From Maliibacterium massiliense (GTDB taxonomy: Bacteria; Bacillota; Clostridia; Christensenellales; Maliibacteriaceae): DNA of 64,000 bases. The notes under the pieces were generated by a model. That model was not told the DNA's origin. It worked only from the letters and a program-made list of their open reading frames with translations, and did no database searches. The translations under genes were made by a program, and so were the position numbers. The stretch lies in contig NZ_LR026983.1 in NCBI RefSeq assembly GCF_900604345.1, positions 1,364,001 through 1,428,000 on the forward strand. The letters run 5' to 3'. This document shows positions 1-7,955 of the stretch, one piece after another (position 1 is the first letter of the stretch; each line of letters begins with the position of its first letter).

Positions 1-42
1 AAAGCGCCATTGCTGCTCTTTGCGGTAAAGGAGGGCTTCATA

Positions 43-1458
43 TTGAGGAAAAAGTATGTATTCAAGACGTTTGCGACCCGCGGCGGCAAGTATGTGTACG
101 ATCGCAGCGTAGGCACGTTTTTTCGCGTATCGGATGAGGAGTACCTTGTCTTTCAACAGATTGAGCGCGGGCAGCTGGATGCCGACACCTCGGCGGTCTT
201 TTGCAAGTACCAGCAGGTCGGCTTTCTGCAGGAGAACTGTGTGGAAAAGATTGAACATCCACAGCTGGAACTGCTGCCGTATCTGGCGGAACATCATCTG
301 AACTATATGATTTTACAGGTGACGCAGCAGTGTAACTTCCGCTGCGAATACTGCATATATTCCGGCGCCTATGAGCATCAGCGCCAGCATTCCCAAAGAC
401 GCATGACGTTCGAAACCGCGAAAAAGGCGATCGACTTCTATCTTGCGCATAGCGATGATGCAAAGCTGGCCATGTTTGGCTTTTATGGAGGAGAACCGCT
501 CTTAGAATACGATCTTATTAAGAAGTGCGTTTTGTATATTGAGTCGCAAGTAGAGGGTAAGCCCATTCGGTTTTCAATAACGACAAACGCGACACTATTG
601 GACGATGAACGCATTGACTTTCTGGTAGAGCACGAATTTTCCATACTTATCAGCCTTGATGGCAATAAAGAAGAGCACGATCGTAGCAGAAAATTTATAT
701 CGGGCGAAGGAACATTTGACACGGTTATCCGCAATGTAAAACGCATCAGGGAACGCCATCCTACGTATATGAAAAACATCCAGTTTAATGCGGTGATGAA
801 TCCACAGGGAAATCTCGCCTGCGTCCTGGAATTCTTCGCAGTTGACGAGGTGCTCGCAGATAGCATGGTTATGTTTAATGACATTAATACGAAGGACTTA
901 AAAATGCCCATGGATCAGGAGGAGAATTTCTGGCTGCTGCGTCGTTACGAGCACCTCAAGTGCTGCTTGAACTATATTGGAAAGCTGGATAAAAAATATA
1001 CGAGTCCAATGGCCCGTCGGGCTTTTCTGAATGTAAAACTGTCGTACAAGCAGATGCTCAAACATGCCAAGTTGAGCCCTTGCGCGCATCATGGAGGCCC
1101 ATGTATACCAGGTGTCATGCGCCTTTTTGTAACAGTAGACGGGCGATTGTTCCCCTGCCAGGTTGTCAGTGAAACATCTGATTATTATTGTATCGGTACA
1201 CTCGACAGTGGGTTAGACATGCAGCGGATGGGAAGGCTGCTGAACAATGGAGAGATTACGGCGAGTGAGTGCATGGACTGCTGGAAATTGGCGTTGTGTA
1301 ACATATGCTCGGCAAACATTTCCTTTGAGGGTGAATCATACACCAAGGCGGAAAAGATGCTGATGTGTAAACAACAGGATCAGGAGGTTCTGGGGAATCT
1401 TCGGGATATTGCGGTATTGAGTGAATTTGGATGTGATCTTGAGAATGTGGAGGTATAG
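43..1458 (+). CDS. Radical SAM/SPASM peptide maturase (CcpM-like) of a RiPP cluster
   Basis: Probable peptide-modifying radical SAM enzyme. The SAM-cluster motif CNFRCEYC (Cys about 97, 101, 104) follows an N-terminal region of roughly 95 residues, and the C-terminus has a Cys-rich SPASM-type region (CMDCWKLALCNIC, then MLMCKQ) that would bind auxiliary FeS clusters. An upstream ATG-less extension is possible, but the TTG at 43 sits 8 bases after AAAGGAGGG, so I chose it (471 aa). It is followed 4 bases later by a peptide-maturation gene, then an ACP-like gene and a small Cys-containing peptide. This order matches the clostridial Cys-rich-peptide (Clo7bot/CcpM) clusters as I remember them. 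GC content is visibly lower than in the genes after 3.2 kb, which suggests acquisition. The exact modification (thioether or other) is unknown. Confidence 0.88.
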   Translation: MRKKYVFKTFATRGGKYVYDRSVGTFFRVSDEEYLVFQQIERGQLDADTSAVFCKYQQVGFLQENCVEKIEHPQLELLPYLAEHHLNYMILQVTQQCNFRCEYCIYSGAYEHQRQHSQRRMTFETAKKAIDFYLAHSDDAKLAMFGFYGGEPLLEYDLIKKCVLYIESQVEGKPIRFSITTNATLLDDERIDFLVEHEFSILISLDGNKEEHDRSRKFISGEGTFDTVIRNVKRIRERHPTYMKNIQFNAVMNPQGNLACVLEFFAVDEVLADSMVMFNDINTKDLKMPMDQEENFWLLRRYEHLKCCLNYIGKLDKKYTSPMARRAFLNVKLSYKQMLKHAKLSPCAHHGGPCIPGVMRLFVTVDGRLFPCQVVSETSDYYCIGTLDSGLDMQRMGRLLNNGEITASECMDCWKLALCNICSANISFEGESYTKAEKMLMCKQQDQEVLGNLRDIAVLSEFGCDLENVEV

Positions 1459-1462
1459 AGCA

Positions 1463-2521
1463 ATGCGCCGGTTTTCTGTTTTTCCACTTTCACACGATAT
1501 GGAAACTGTACTGCACCATCGAGAAATGATGCGGCATTACTGCATTGATGCCGTTGCATCCTTTTGGGAAGATACAAACAGATTGGGACAGTATAAAGAC
1601 AAGGACAATTTATCCTGCGTAGAGACGTACGAAGAATTGCTTCAAAGCAACAATGATATCCTGCTGGTAGGTGATATTACAGCGTTCCAAACAAACAAAT
1701 ACCCGGATTATATTCGCAGGGCAAAGGACCGGGGAAAGCAGGTGTGGAAAGCGCCGACATATCTGCAGGCATCTGACCCGGAGCAGCTAAACGACGTTTA
1801 TACGTTGGAGCGTGTTATCGGCACCAATCTATATAATAATACCATACACAGGATACCCGTTCCGGTGCTGGCGGTGATGGGTATAGATGAATGCTGCGAT
1901 AAGTTTGCGTTGCAGCTTAGCATTAAAGAATATCTGGATGCAGCCAATTTCAAAGCGCTCTTTATATGCTCTAATCCACTGGGCGCACTGTTTGATATGT
2001 ACACAATCCCGCTGTTTATGTTTGAAAGAGAGCTATCCTTTGAGCAGAAAATATTCGGGTTTAACCAATACGTGTTTGACCTGTATGAAAAAGAGAAGCC
2101 GGATGTCGTCATCATCGGAATACCCGGGGGCATCATGGCGCTGATAGAGGACGAGTACAACCACTTTTTTGAAATGGCCTACCTTATAACAAACGCGGTG
2201 CAGTTTGACGGAGGCTTTCTCAACGTGTATTACGGGGCGAAGCTGATGGACCAACCGACGATGCGTAACCTTACGGATTTTTGTCAAATGAAATTTAGTG
2301 TGCCCATCGATTTTGTTTGCCTGGCACGCTACTTTCCGGAAAAACAAAGTTCAAACGCGCAATACGATTACTATTACATCGGACCGTATTTTAAGGATAA
2401 AATACTGGCGCAGATTCAGCAGAGCTGCGTTGCTGCGGTTTCACTGTGTGACGTTCCCGCTTTGCATGCAAAACTCTGCGCCTATTTTGCCCAGATGGAA
2501 AATGCAGTCCATGCTGTATAG
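1463..2521 (+). CDS. Clostridial peptide maturation system protein (TIGR04066-like)
   Basis: 352-residue protein with no catalytic motif I recognise. It resembles the peptide-maturation protein that accompanies CcpM-type radical SAM enzymes in clostridia; the assignment rests on overall resemblance (start RRFSVFPLSHD, central IIGIPGGIMALIEDEY) and gene order. No signal peptide or membrane segment is evident, so it is probably cytosolic. The start at ATG 1463 follows GGAGG (1448-1452) that lies inside the end of the maturase gene, so the two are translationally close. Its role could be substrate presentation or a second tailoring step; that is inference. Confidence 0.75.
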   Translation: MRRFSVFPLSHDMETVLHHREMMRHYCIDAVASFWEDTNRLGQYKDKDNLSCVETYEELLQSNNDILLVGDITAFQTNKYPDYIRRAKDRGKQVWKAPTYLQASDPEQLNDVYTLERVIGTNLYNNTIHRIPVPVLAVMGIDECCDKFALQLSIKEYLDAANFKALFICSNPLGALFDMYTIPLFMFERELSFEQKIFGFNQYVFDLYEKEKPDVVIIGIPGGIMALIEDEYNHFFEMAYLITNAVQFDGGFLNVYYGAKLMDQPTMRNLTDFCQMKFSVPIDFVCLARYFPEKQSSNAQYDYYYIGPYFKDKILAQIQQSCVAAVSLCDVPALHAKLCAYFAQMENAVHAV

Positions 2522-2539
2522 AGAAAGGGGAGATGCGGC

Positions 2540-2794
2540 TTGACGGAGACAGACATTCGCACTGCGATCAGTACGGCATACCAAAATGTGTTTCATCGGG
2601 CGCTGCCAGATGACGATGTAAATTTTTTAAGCCCCCATGTGGGCAATCGAACAGTGGACTATCTTTATTTTCTGCAGGAACTGGAGCAGGCTCTGGGTGT
2701 ATCTGTGACGAACGTGCTGGCGCGCAATGATTATACCGTATTTACCGTGCGCAACCTCGCCCAAGCGCTTTACAGGCAATACAACCATCCGTGA
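2540..2794 (+). CDS. Acyl-carrier-related protein of the peptide maturation cluster
   Basis: 84 residues with the size and helix pattern of an acyl carrier protein (ELEQALGVSV aligns with helix II of ACPs). The position of the phosphopantetheine-bearing Ser (DSL motif) reads RTVD, so the carrier attachment serine appears replaced. That fits the ACP-related family linked to clostridial RiPP maturation rather than a working acyl carrier. Start is TTG 2540, 8 bases after GGGGAG; it lies 18 bases behind the maturation protein and 53 bases before the precursor. It may act as a docking or scaffold protein (inference). Confidence 0.75.
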   Translation: MTETDIRTAISTAYQNVFHRALPDDDVNFLSPHVGNRTVDYLYFLQELEQALGVSVTNVLARNDYTVFTVRNLAQALYRQYNHP

Positions 2795-2847
2795 GCCTTT
2801 ACAAACGCAGCATATACTTCAGTTACAAAGAATAAGGAGGAATAAGC

Positions 2848-3030
2848 ATGAAAAAGTTGTCGAAACGTTTTGACAAACAGGCTGACTCAGTTCGCATGAT
2901 GGCCCCGTGCTGGTGTTCAAGTAGTGCATGCAAAGCTCGATGCATGGAAGTCGGCCTGTATATGGAGGCAAATCTTAACTCAAGCATATACAATCAATCT
3001 GTTAGGGTAGAATCGGTGGGATGTTCCTAA
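2848..3030 (+). CDS. Cys-containing RiPP precursor peptide (Clo7bot-like)
   Basis: 60-residue peptide right after the three maturation genes, with a strong ribosome site (AAGGAGGAATAAGC before ATG). The N-terminal part (KKLSKRFDKQADSV) looks like a leader; the rest holds Cys at 21, 23, 28, 32 and 59 with small residues (CWCSSSAC) between, a usual substrate for Cys-directed radical SAM crosslinking. A second Cys-poor half (residues 34-57, Asn/Ser rich) is unusual for such short peptides. The product might be a bacteriocin-like or signalling peptide; neither activity nor cleavage site can be read from the sequence. Confidence 0.75.
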   Translation: MKKLSKRFDKQADSVRMMAPCWCSSSACKARCMEVGLYMEANLNSSIYNQSVRVESVGCS

Positions 3031-3121
3031 CTATTAAATAGTGTAGCTATAAACTCAACGGTTTGTATTTTCCTGACAAATACCTACCGTAAGAGCTGAA
3101 AGATCACTGCTGCGTTTTCGT

Positions 3122-3155
3122 CAAGGAGAGGGGCGCGCGTCTGCGCGCCTCCTTG
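3122..3155 (+). terminator. GC-rich hairpin between precursor and permease genes
   Basis: Imperfect stem AAGGAG..GGCGCGC / GCGCGCCTCCTT with a short loop. No clear T-tract follows, so it may be a weak terminator or an mRNA-stabilising hairpin separating the peptide cluster from the permease. Confidence 0.35.
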
Positions 3156-3202
3156 CATATAGATTATTAGCGGGGATATTTAAAAGAAGGAGGGGATACT
3201 GC

Positions 3203-4708
3203 ATGCGCACGTTCAAGCGCGCGTGGCTGCATGTAACGCGCAAAAAGGGGAAGAGCCTGCTGTCCATCCTGTGCATTGCACTGATTATGGTGCTGCTCTT
3301 TGTGGGCGCGCTCATCGATGCCGGCGCCCATGCCGCGGTGCAGCAGTTGAACGGGGACCTGCGCGCCAGCTTTACAATGAAGTTTAACCCAAATATAGAG
3401 GGTTATGATGGGACGCCCACCGGGGATATCATTGAAAAGGTGGCGGATGTGGAAGGGATTGCGCGGTATTCGCCTAAGATCGAAATGATGGGCAATATCT
3501 ATCTGCAGGATATGAAGCTGCTTCCGGGCCAGTGGAGCAAGTGGTACAACGAGGGAAAAGTTACAGAGACATATACGGAAGATTACCTGCGGGTTGCCGC
3601 CCAAACCCCGCTGGTTGAAGGTGTGCGCTACAGCGACCTGTACAGGCATTTCATCACGGGCGCCATGCAGCTGAAGGCGGGGCGGCACATTGGGCCGGAC
3701 GACCGGCACGTGGTGATCCTGTCCGAGGATCTCGCCCGGCAGAACGGATTATCGCTGGGCGATACAGTGCGCATCATCACCACCGAGGCCAATTGCATGT
3801 ATTATGGCGTAGAGGGGCTGCCGGATACGGTGCCCATACAGGAGCGGATGAAGCGTCCGCTGGCGCCGCCCATGGATGTGGAAATCATCGGTTTGTTCCA
3901 ATCGGTCGCTAAAGATAAGGGCTCCGCCGATGACCCCATGTACGAAGACGTCATGCCGGAGAATTGCATCTTTGTCGATCAGGCGCTCGGCCTGGAGCTG
4001 CGTGCTCTGAGGCGAAAGTTTGCTGCTGAATGCTTTGGCTTTCCGGTAGAAACCACGGATAGCTACGAGGAGGTTGTATTTGCGGTGGACGATCCCGCGC
4101 AGCTGGAGGCGGTGATCGACCGCGTCAAGGTCGAGGTGCCGGAGACGGAGCGGCTCCGCTTTGAGGCGGGCGCAGGCTCCTATCAGGCGGCCGTCGCGCC
4201 GCTGCAGTCGCTGAAATCCATCGTTCGCATAGCGCTGATCGTCGTGTGTACCGCGGGGCTGGCGCTGCTGCTTGTGCTGTTTATCCTGTGGAGCCGGCAC
4301 AGGCGCAGGGAGGTAGGCGTCTTGCTGGCCGACGGCATCCGGCGGCGCAGCATACTGCTGCAGTTTCTCCTGGAGGGCTGCATGCTGACACTGGTGGCGA
4401 TGGTGCTCGCGCTGCCCGTAGCATCGGGCGTCACAGGCGCCATCGGCGCGCGCGCGTTAACGGATATGAAGGCGCAGACAAATCGGGAGGAGCTGTTGCA
4501 GGTGCCGGAGGAGGAGATGATCAGCTTTACCAAACCATATATGCAGTATGCGGATATGGCGCCGGAAAAGCTGGAAATGAAGCTGACACCTGCGATAGGA
4601 CTGCTTGTCACAGGCCTGACGCTGGCGATTGTCATCCTGGCGATCGTGCTTGCCAACCTGCGCATCCTGCTGATGAAGCCCAGCAGGATATTGACGCGCG
4701 CGCAGTAG
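3203..4708 (+). CDS. FtsX-like ABC transporter permease
   Basis: 501 residues with the MacB/FtsX permease layout: one N-terminal membrane helix (about 17-38), a large extracytoplasmic domain, then three C-terminal helices (about 335-360, 390-415, 470-495) with the cytoplasmic RHRRREVGVLLADG coupling segment. Such permeases work with an ATP-binding partner for lipoprotein, peptide or cell-wall-related export. No ATPase is adjacent on either side in the window. Start ATG 3203 follows GAAGGAGG. It lies about 170 bases after the RiPP precursor and has higher GC, so membership in the peptide cluster is uncertain. Confidence 0.85.
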   Translation: MRTFKRAWLHVTRKKGKSLLSILCIALIMVLLFVGALIDAGAHAAVQQLNGDLRASFTMKFNPNIEGYDGTPTGDIIEKVADVEGIARYSPKIEMMGNIYLQDMKLLPGQWSKWYNEGKVTETYTEDYLRVAAQTPLVEGVRYSDLYRHFITGAMQLKAGRHIGPDDRHVVILSEDLARQNGLSLGDTVRIITTEANCMYYGVEGLPDTVPIQERMKRPLAPPMDVEIIGLFQSVAKDKGSADDPMYEDVMPENCIFVDQALGLELRALRRKFAAECFGFPVETTDSYEEVVFAVDDPAQLEAVIDRVKVEVPETERLRFEAGAGSYQAAVAPLQSLKSIVRIALIVVCTAGLALLLVLFILWSRHRRREVGVLLADGIRRRSILLQFLLEGCMLTLVAMVLALPVASGVTGAIGARALTDMKAQTNREELLQVPEEEMISFTKPYMQYADMAPEKLEMKLTPAIGLLVTGLTLAIVILAIVLANLRILLMKPSRILTRAQ

Positions 4709-4761
4709 TAACAACCTCGATCCTGCCTGCGCAGTCAGCACGCAATAATCGCATCGCATCA

Positions 4762-4794
4762 GCGCCGCCCCTGTAGCGCATGGGGGCGGCGTTT
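4762..4794 (+). terminator. Hairpin after the FtsX-like gene
   Basis: Perfect 9-bp stem CGCCGCCCC / GGGGCGGCG followed by TTTC on the plus strand; the likely 3' end of the permease transcript. Confidence 0.55.
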
Positions 4795-4828
4795 CTGCGC
4801 GTAAAACCCTTGTGAGAGCGGACTTCTC

Positions 4829-5041
4829 CTACCGATCCTGCAGATGCTTTGCCTGGGGCAATAGCGGCAGATAGCTTTCCCAGCGCGCCGGACGGATGGG
4901 CATCACGGGATGCGTGGCATCGTCAAAGAGCAATACAAGCGCAGGCGCGATATGGTTGTGGCGGCGGGCAAAGTAATACCCGCGCAGCTTGCCCGCGGCA
5001 AGCAGCCGGCGGGCCACGGCGTGGTAACTGAAGTAGGTCAT
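4829..5041 (-). CDS. Small conserved-looking hypothetical protein (70 aa)
   Basis: Minus-strand ORF beginning MTYFSYHAVARRL with ATG at 5041 preceded by GGGAGGAAGC, a good ribosome site. It is basic and aromatic-rich, with a compact HPVMPIRPARW segment, no signal peptide and no membrane helix. I do not recognise the family. The reading frame stays open upstream to 5701 but that extension is Arg-rich antisense sequence and not believable. About 460 bases separate it from the divergent phosphoesterase gene; I see no other gene there. Confidence 0.55.
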   Translation of the reverse strand: MTYFSYHAVARRLLAAGKLRGYYFARRHNHIAPALVLLFDDATHPVMPIRPARWESYLPLLPQAKHLQDR

Positions 5042-5504
5042 CCGTGCTTCCTCCCTGATCAGCCTGGGATGGTATGGCACCGCGGAAAAACGGCTGTGGC
5101 GTACGTTTGCGCGTGCAGGCGCATGTCTTACACGGGATGGCGCATGTGCGCGCCGCTTGCGTTTTGCGGCAGCAGGATGGCTGCGTGTGCGCCCTGCTTT
5201 GCGCCCAAGCGCAGTGGATAGCTGTAGGCAGCGCGTTGTAGCTGCCGCCCTCCCCGGTTGGTAGACGCGGGCTGTGCCGCGCGCATCCCTAACGGCGCTT
5301 CGCAAGGGACGCATGATTCGTCCCCCAGTATGGTGCCCGCCGAAGCTTACCGGAGGGCGCCGTGCGCCCGCCCTTTCCCAGCGCTTAGTATGGCGGCGCC
5401 GCGCGCGCCGCATACGTGCTTCGTGCTTGACTTCCGCGGACAAAAGCCCCATGATAATATCTGTAGTGAAACCATGCAGTATACGGTGAGAGAGGAAGAA
5501 GCTT

Positions 5505-6767
5505 TTGAAGAATACAGCGATACAGCGCATTGAAACCCCCATCGTGCCCATCGGCGAGGCGCGCACCTTCAGCGTGATCGGCGATCCCGGGTGCGAGGGA
5601 CTGGGCACCGCCATGATGCGGGTGTATGCCAACGCCCTAGAGACGGCGCGCGCGGATGACTTTACCTTTGTGGTGGGGGATCTGGTGCCGGTGGGCAGCA
5701 ACCAGCACTACCAGAGCGTCTGCCAGCTGACGGACGCTGTGGCGGGCAACGACGTCTACGTATTGCGTGGCAACCACGATACCGGCGCGTACGAGCGCTA
5801 TTTCGGCCTGCGCAACTACGCGCTGGCAGGCGCGCACTTTACGCTGGTGGTGCTGGACAACGCCATGCGCACCTTTGAACAGGCTGGCCTGGACCTGCTG
5901 GCGCAGGTGCTGGCGGACCCCGCATGCCGGTGCGTGGCCATCGCCTTCCATGTGCCGCTGCCCAACCGCTTTACGGGCAACGCCGTTTCGGAGGCGGAGT
6001 TTGCGCGCCTGCGCGCAGTCTATGCGCCGCACAAACAGAAGGTGCAGTACTTCATCTGCGGGCACGTGCACTCCTGCTTTGCCGATACCGTTGACGGCAT
6101 CCCCTTCATTTGCACCGGTGGCGGGGGCGCAATGATCGAGGATGTATCCGCGCAGATCAAGGCCGCGGATGTGGACCACCACATTGTACGCTTTACCTGG
6201 GAGCGGGGTGCGCTGCGCCACGCGTTTGTCACGCTGCAGCAGACGCGCTACACGCGGGAAAGCCACGATGGCATCCTGCATGATCAGCTTGCCGACACCG
6301 TCCGGCAGGAGCTCTACGCGCATCTGCGCTACCTTTCGCTTGCCGAGCGCGCGCAGAAGCGCGGCTATGCGCGCCTTGCCAACCTGTTGCGCGCGCTGGC
6401 AGAGTCGGAATACCGCCATGCGCGCAGCTTCTTTGCCATCCTGGACGAGCCCGCGCCCTTTGCCCAGGAGCTGGCGGCGTACATCCCCGCAGAAACCTTT
6501 GAGCATGCGCAGCTCTATCCCATGCTGCGCGACTATGCGGCCAAGAAGCGCATGCCTTTAAGCGAGCAGGCCTACCGCGACGCTGCCGCGGCTGAGCAGG
6601 TGCACGCCCAGCTGCTGCAGGAGGCGCGCCAGATGGACGCGTTCGACCAAAACGAGATCTACATCTGCGGCGCTTGTGGCTACGTGATGACCAGCGCGGA
6701 GCAGGGCAGCCGCTGTCCCGTCTGCGGCGCGCCCTTGCAGCAGTTTATCCCCTTCAAGGCGCAATAG
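5505..6767 (+). CDS. Calcineurin-like phosphoesterase fused to a rubrerythrin
   Basis: 420-residue two-part protein. Residues about 20-245 carry metallophosphoesterase signatures (GDPG, GDLVPVG, GNHD near 89, GHVHS near 186, GGGGAM). Residues about 260-380 look like a ferritin-type di-iron bundle (ELYAHLRY, ESEYRHA, AAEQVHAQ, i.e. repeated ExxH). The C-terminus ends in a rubredoxin-like knuckle (CGAC near 388, CPVCG near 405). A rubrerythrin would detoxify peroxide; joining it to a phosphoesterase is unusual. The start is TTG 5505 after AGAGGAAG. No signal peptide, so it is presumably cytosolic. Substrate of the phosphoesterase part is unknown. Confidence 0.85.
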   Translation: MKNTAIQRIETPIVPIGEARTFSVIGDPGCEGLGTAMMRVYANALETARADDFTFVVGDLVPVGSNQHYQSVCQLTDAVAGNDVYVLRGNHDTGAYERYFGLRNYALAGAHFTLVVLDNAMRTFEQAGLDLLAQVLADPACRCVAIAFHVPLPNRFTGNAVSEAEFARLRAVYAPHKQKVQYFICGHVHSCFADTVDGIPFICTGGGGAMIEDVSAQIKAADVDHHIVRFTWERGALRHAFVTLQQTRYTRESHDGILHDQLADTVRQELYAHLRYLSLAERAQKRGYARLANLLRALAESEYRHARSFFAILDEPAPFAQELAAYIPAETFEHAQLYPMLRDYAAKKRMPLSEQAYRDAAAAEQVHAQLLQEARQMDAFDQNEIYICGACGYVMTSAEQGSRCPVCGAPLQQFIPFKAQ

Positions 6768-6834
6768 GGTTGGCCACGCGCCGCGCGCGTATGGTACAAT
6801 ACGTGTAACATAGAAGGTAGGAGGACTTTTTTGC

Positions 6835-7326
6835 ATGAGCCGCGTTGTCAATGAACCAAAGAAAAAGAATGCGCTGCTACAGGCCATCCGCGCGCAGCTG
6901 GAGCACCGCGCGCACTGGCTGTATCTGCTGTTGGACGAGGCGGGCAAGCGGGGCCTGGACTGGTGGGACGTGGGCAGCGCGGCGGTGAAGCGCTGCGGGC
7001 TGCGCCAGGGGGAGGACCTGGTCAAAAAAGGGGGCACCACAAGCTTAAAGGGCCTGCGCAAAACGCTGTTTACCAAACCGGCGCAGTGGGTTTTTGAGAT
7101 GGAGGTGCGCGCCTGCACGGACGATGCGCTCTCTATTGATTTCCACTACTGTCCACTGGTCAAGGCATGGCAGAAGGCGGGTTGCACGGATGAAGAGATT
7201 GCGCGCCTGTGCGATATCGCTATGTGCGGCGATGCGGGCATCGGCGAGGCGTACGGGTGCGTGCTGGACCTGCCTAAGTGCATCGCAAAGGGGGATGACA
7301 TCTGCGCGCTGCGCTACCACAGGTAG
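6835..7326 (+). CDS. L-2-amino-thiazoline-4-carboxylic acid hydrolase family protein
   Basis: 163 residues resembling the ATC-hydrolase family, which is often a stand-alone small protein in clostridia and is named for an enzyme that opens an aminothiazoline ring to make cysteine. Supporting motifs are FHYCPLVKAWQKAG, ARLCDIAMCGD and the final KGDDICALRY. A real ATC hydrolase activity is not shown by the sequence. ATG 6835 follows TAGGAGG. It stands alone between the phosphoesterase fusion and a gene-free stretch of about 630 bases. Confidence 0.75.
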   Translation: MSRVVNEPKKKNALLQAIRAQLEHRAHWLYLLLDEAGKRGLDWWDVGSAAVKRCGLRQGEDLVKKGGTTSLKGLRKTLFTKPAQWVFEMEVRACTDDALSIDFHYCPLVKAWQKAGCTDEEIARLCDIAMCGDAGIGEAYGCVLDLPKCIAKGDDICALRYHR

Positions 7327-7955
7327 GCGTGACGCGCGCCCCCCACAGGCGGCATGGAGGGGGGGCGAAAGCTCTTTATATGCGCAACCGGGTATTTGGA
7401 GCTCCGCCGCGGCAATAGGCGCCATGGGCATGCGTAGTGTACCCCGCGGGCACGTTGGCAGGCGGCCGGAGACGGCCTTTCTGACCCGCACAGAAGGGCA
7501 GGCAAGTCCGCTTTGGCATGGGCAGCTATTCTGGATATTTGGAGACGAGCTAATGACGCCGCGACGCACAAGCCATGCGCGCCGCCCTGCACAAGGGCCG
7601 GATGCACAGGCCGCGCTTTCGCAGTGCATGTACGTCTAGCAACGCCCCACGGCGCAGACGCGCGTTTCACATGGGCTTGCACCAGCGCGCATGAAATAAA
7701 GGATTGCCAGACCGGCCGCTGTGGGCCGGACGGGGTATGCAAGGGCGCGCAGGCCCGGCTGCCGCACGCACGACAAAGCAATGTGCAGATAACGCCGCTG
7801 CAAGGCGCTGCGTGCCTGGCATAAAGGGGCGGCATTTGTTTTATGCGCCCGCTGGACAGGGACGTGCATTTTTGTTATGGTAATAGCAGCTTGTTTTTAC
7901 ATTTTACTGTTGCGATTTTACTGTTGCGCAATAAGGCGTTTGCGGAGGGCGAATC
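7327..7955 (+). other. Gene-free stretch with a perfect tandem 14-mer
   Basis: About 630 bases without a convincing gene on either strand; the open frames are GC-driven. Just upstream of the MATE gene, ATTTTACTGTTGCG is repeated exactly twice in tandem (7901-7914, 7915-7928), which could be a duplicated operator or a slippage event. Confidence 0.4.

Noticed and set aside
5072..5090. T-box-like TGGCACCGCGG on the plus strand
   Set aside because: Good 11-base match, but it lacks an upstream stem I, a following terminator, and an adjacent gene in the right place; taken as chance.
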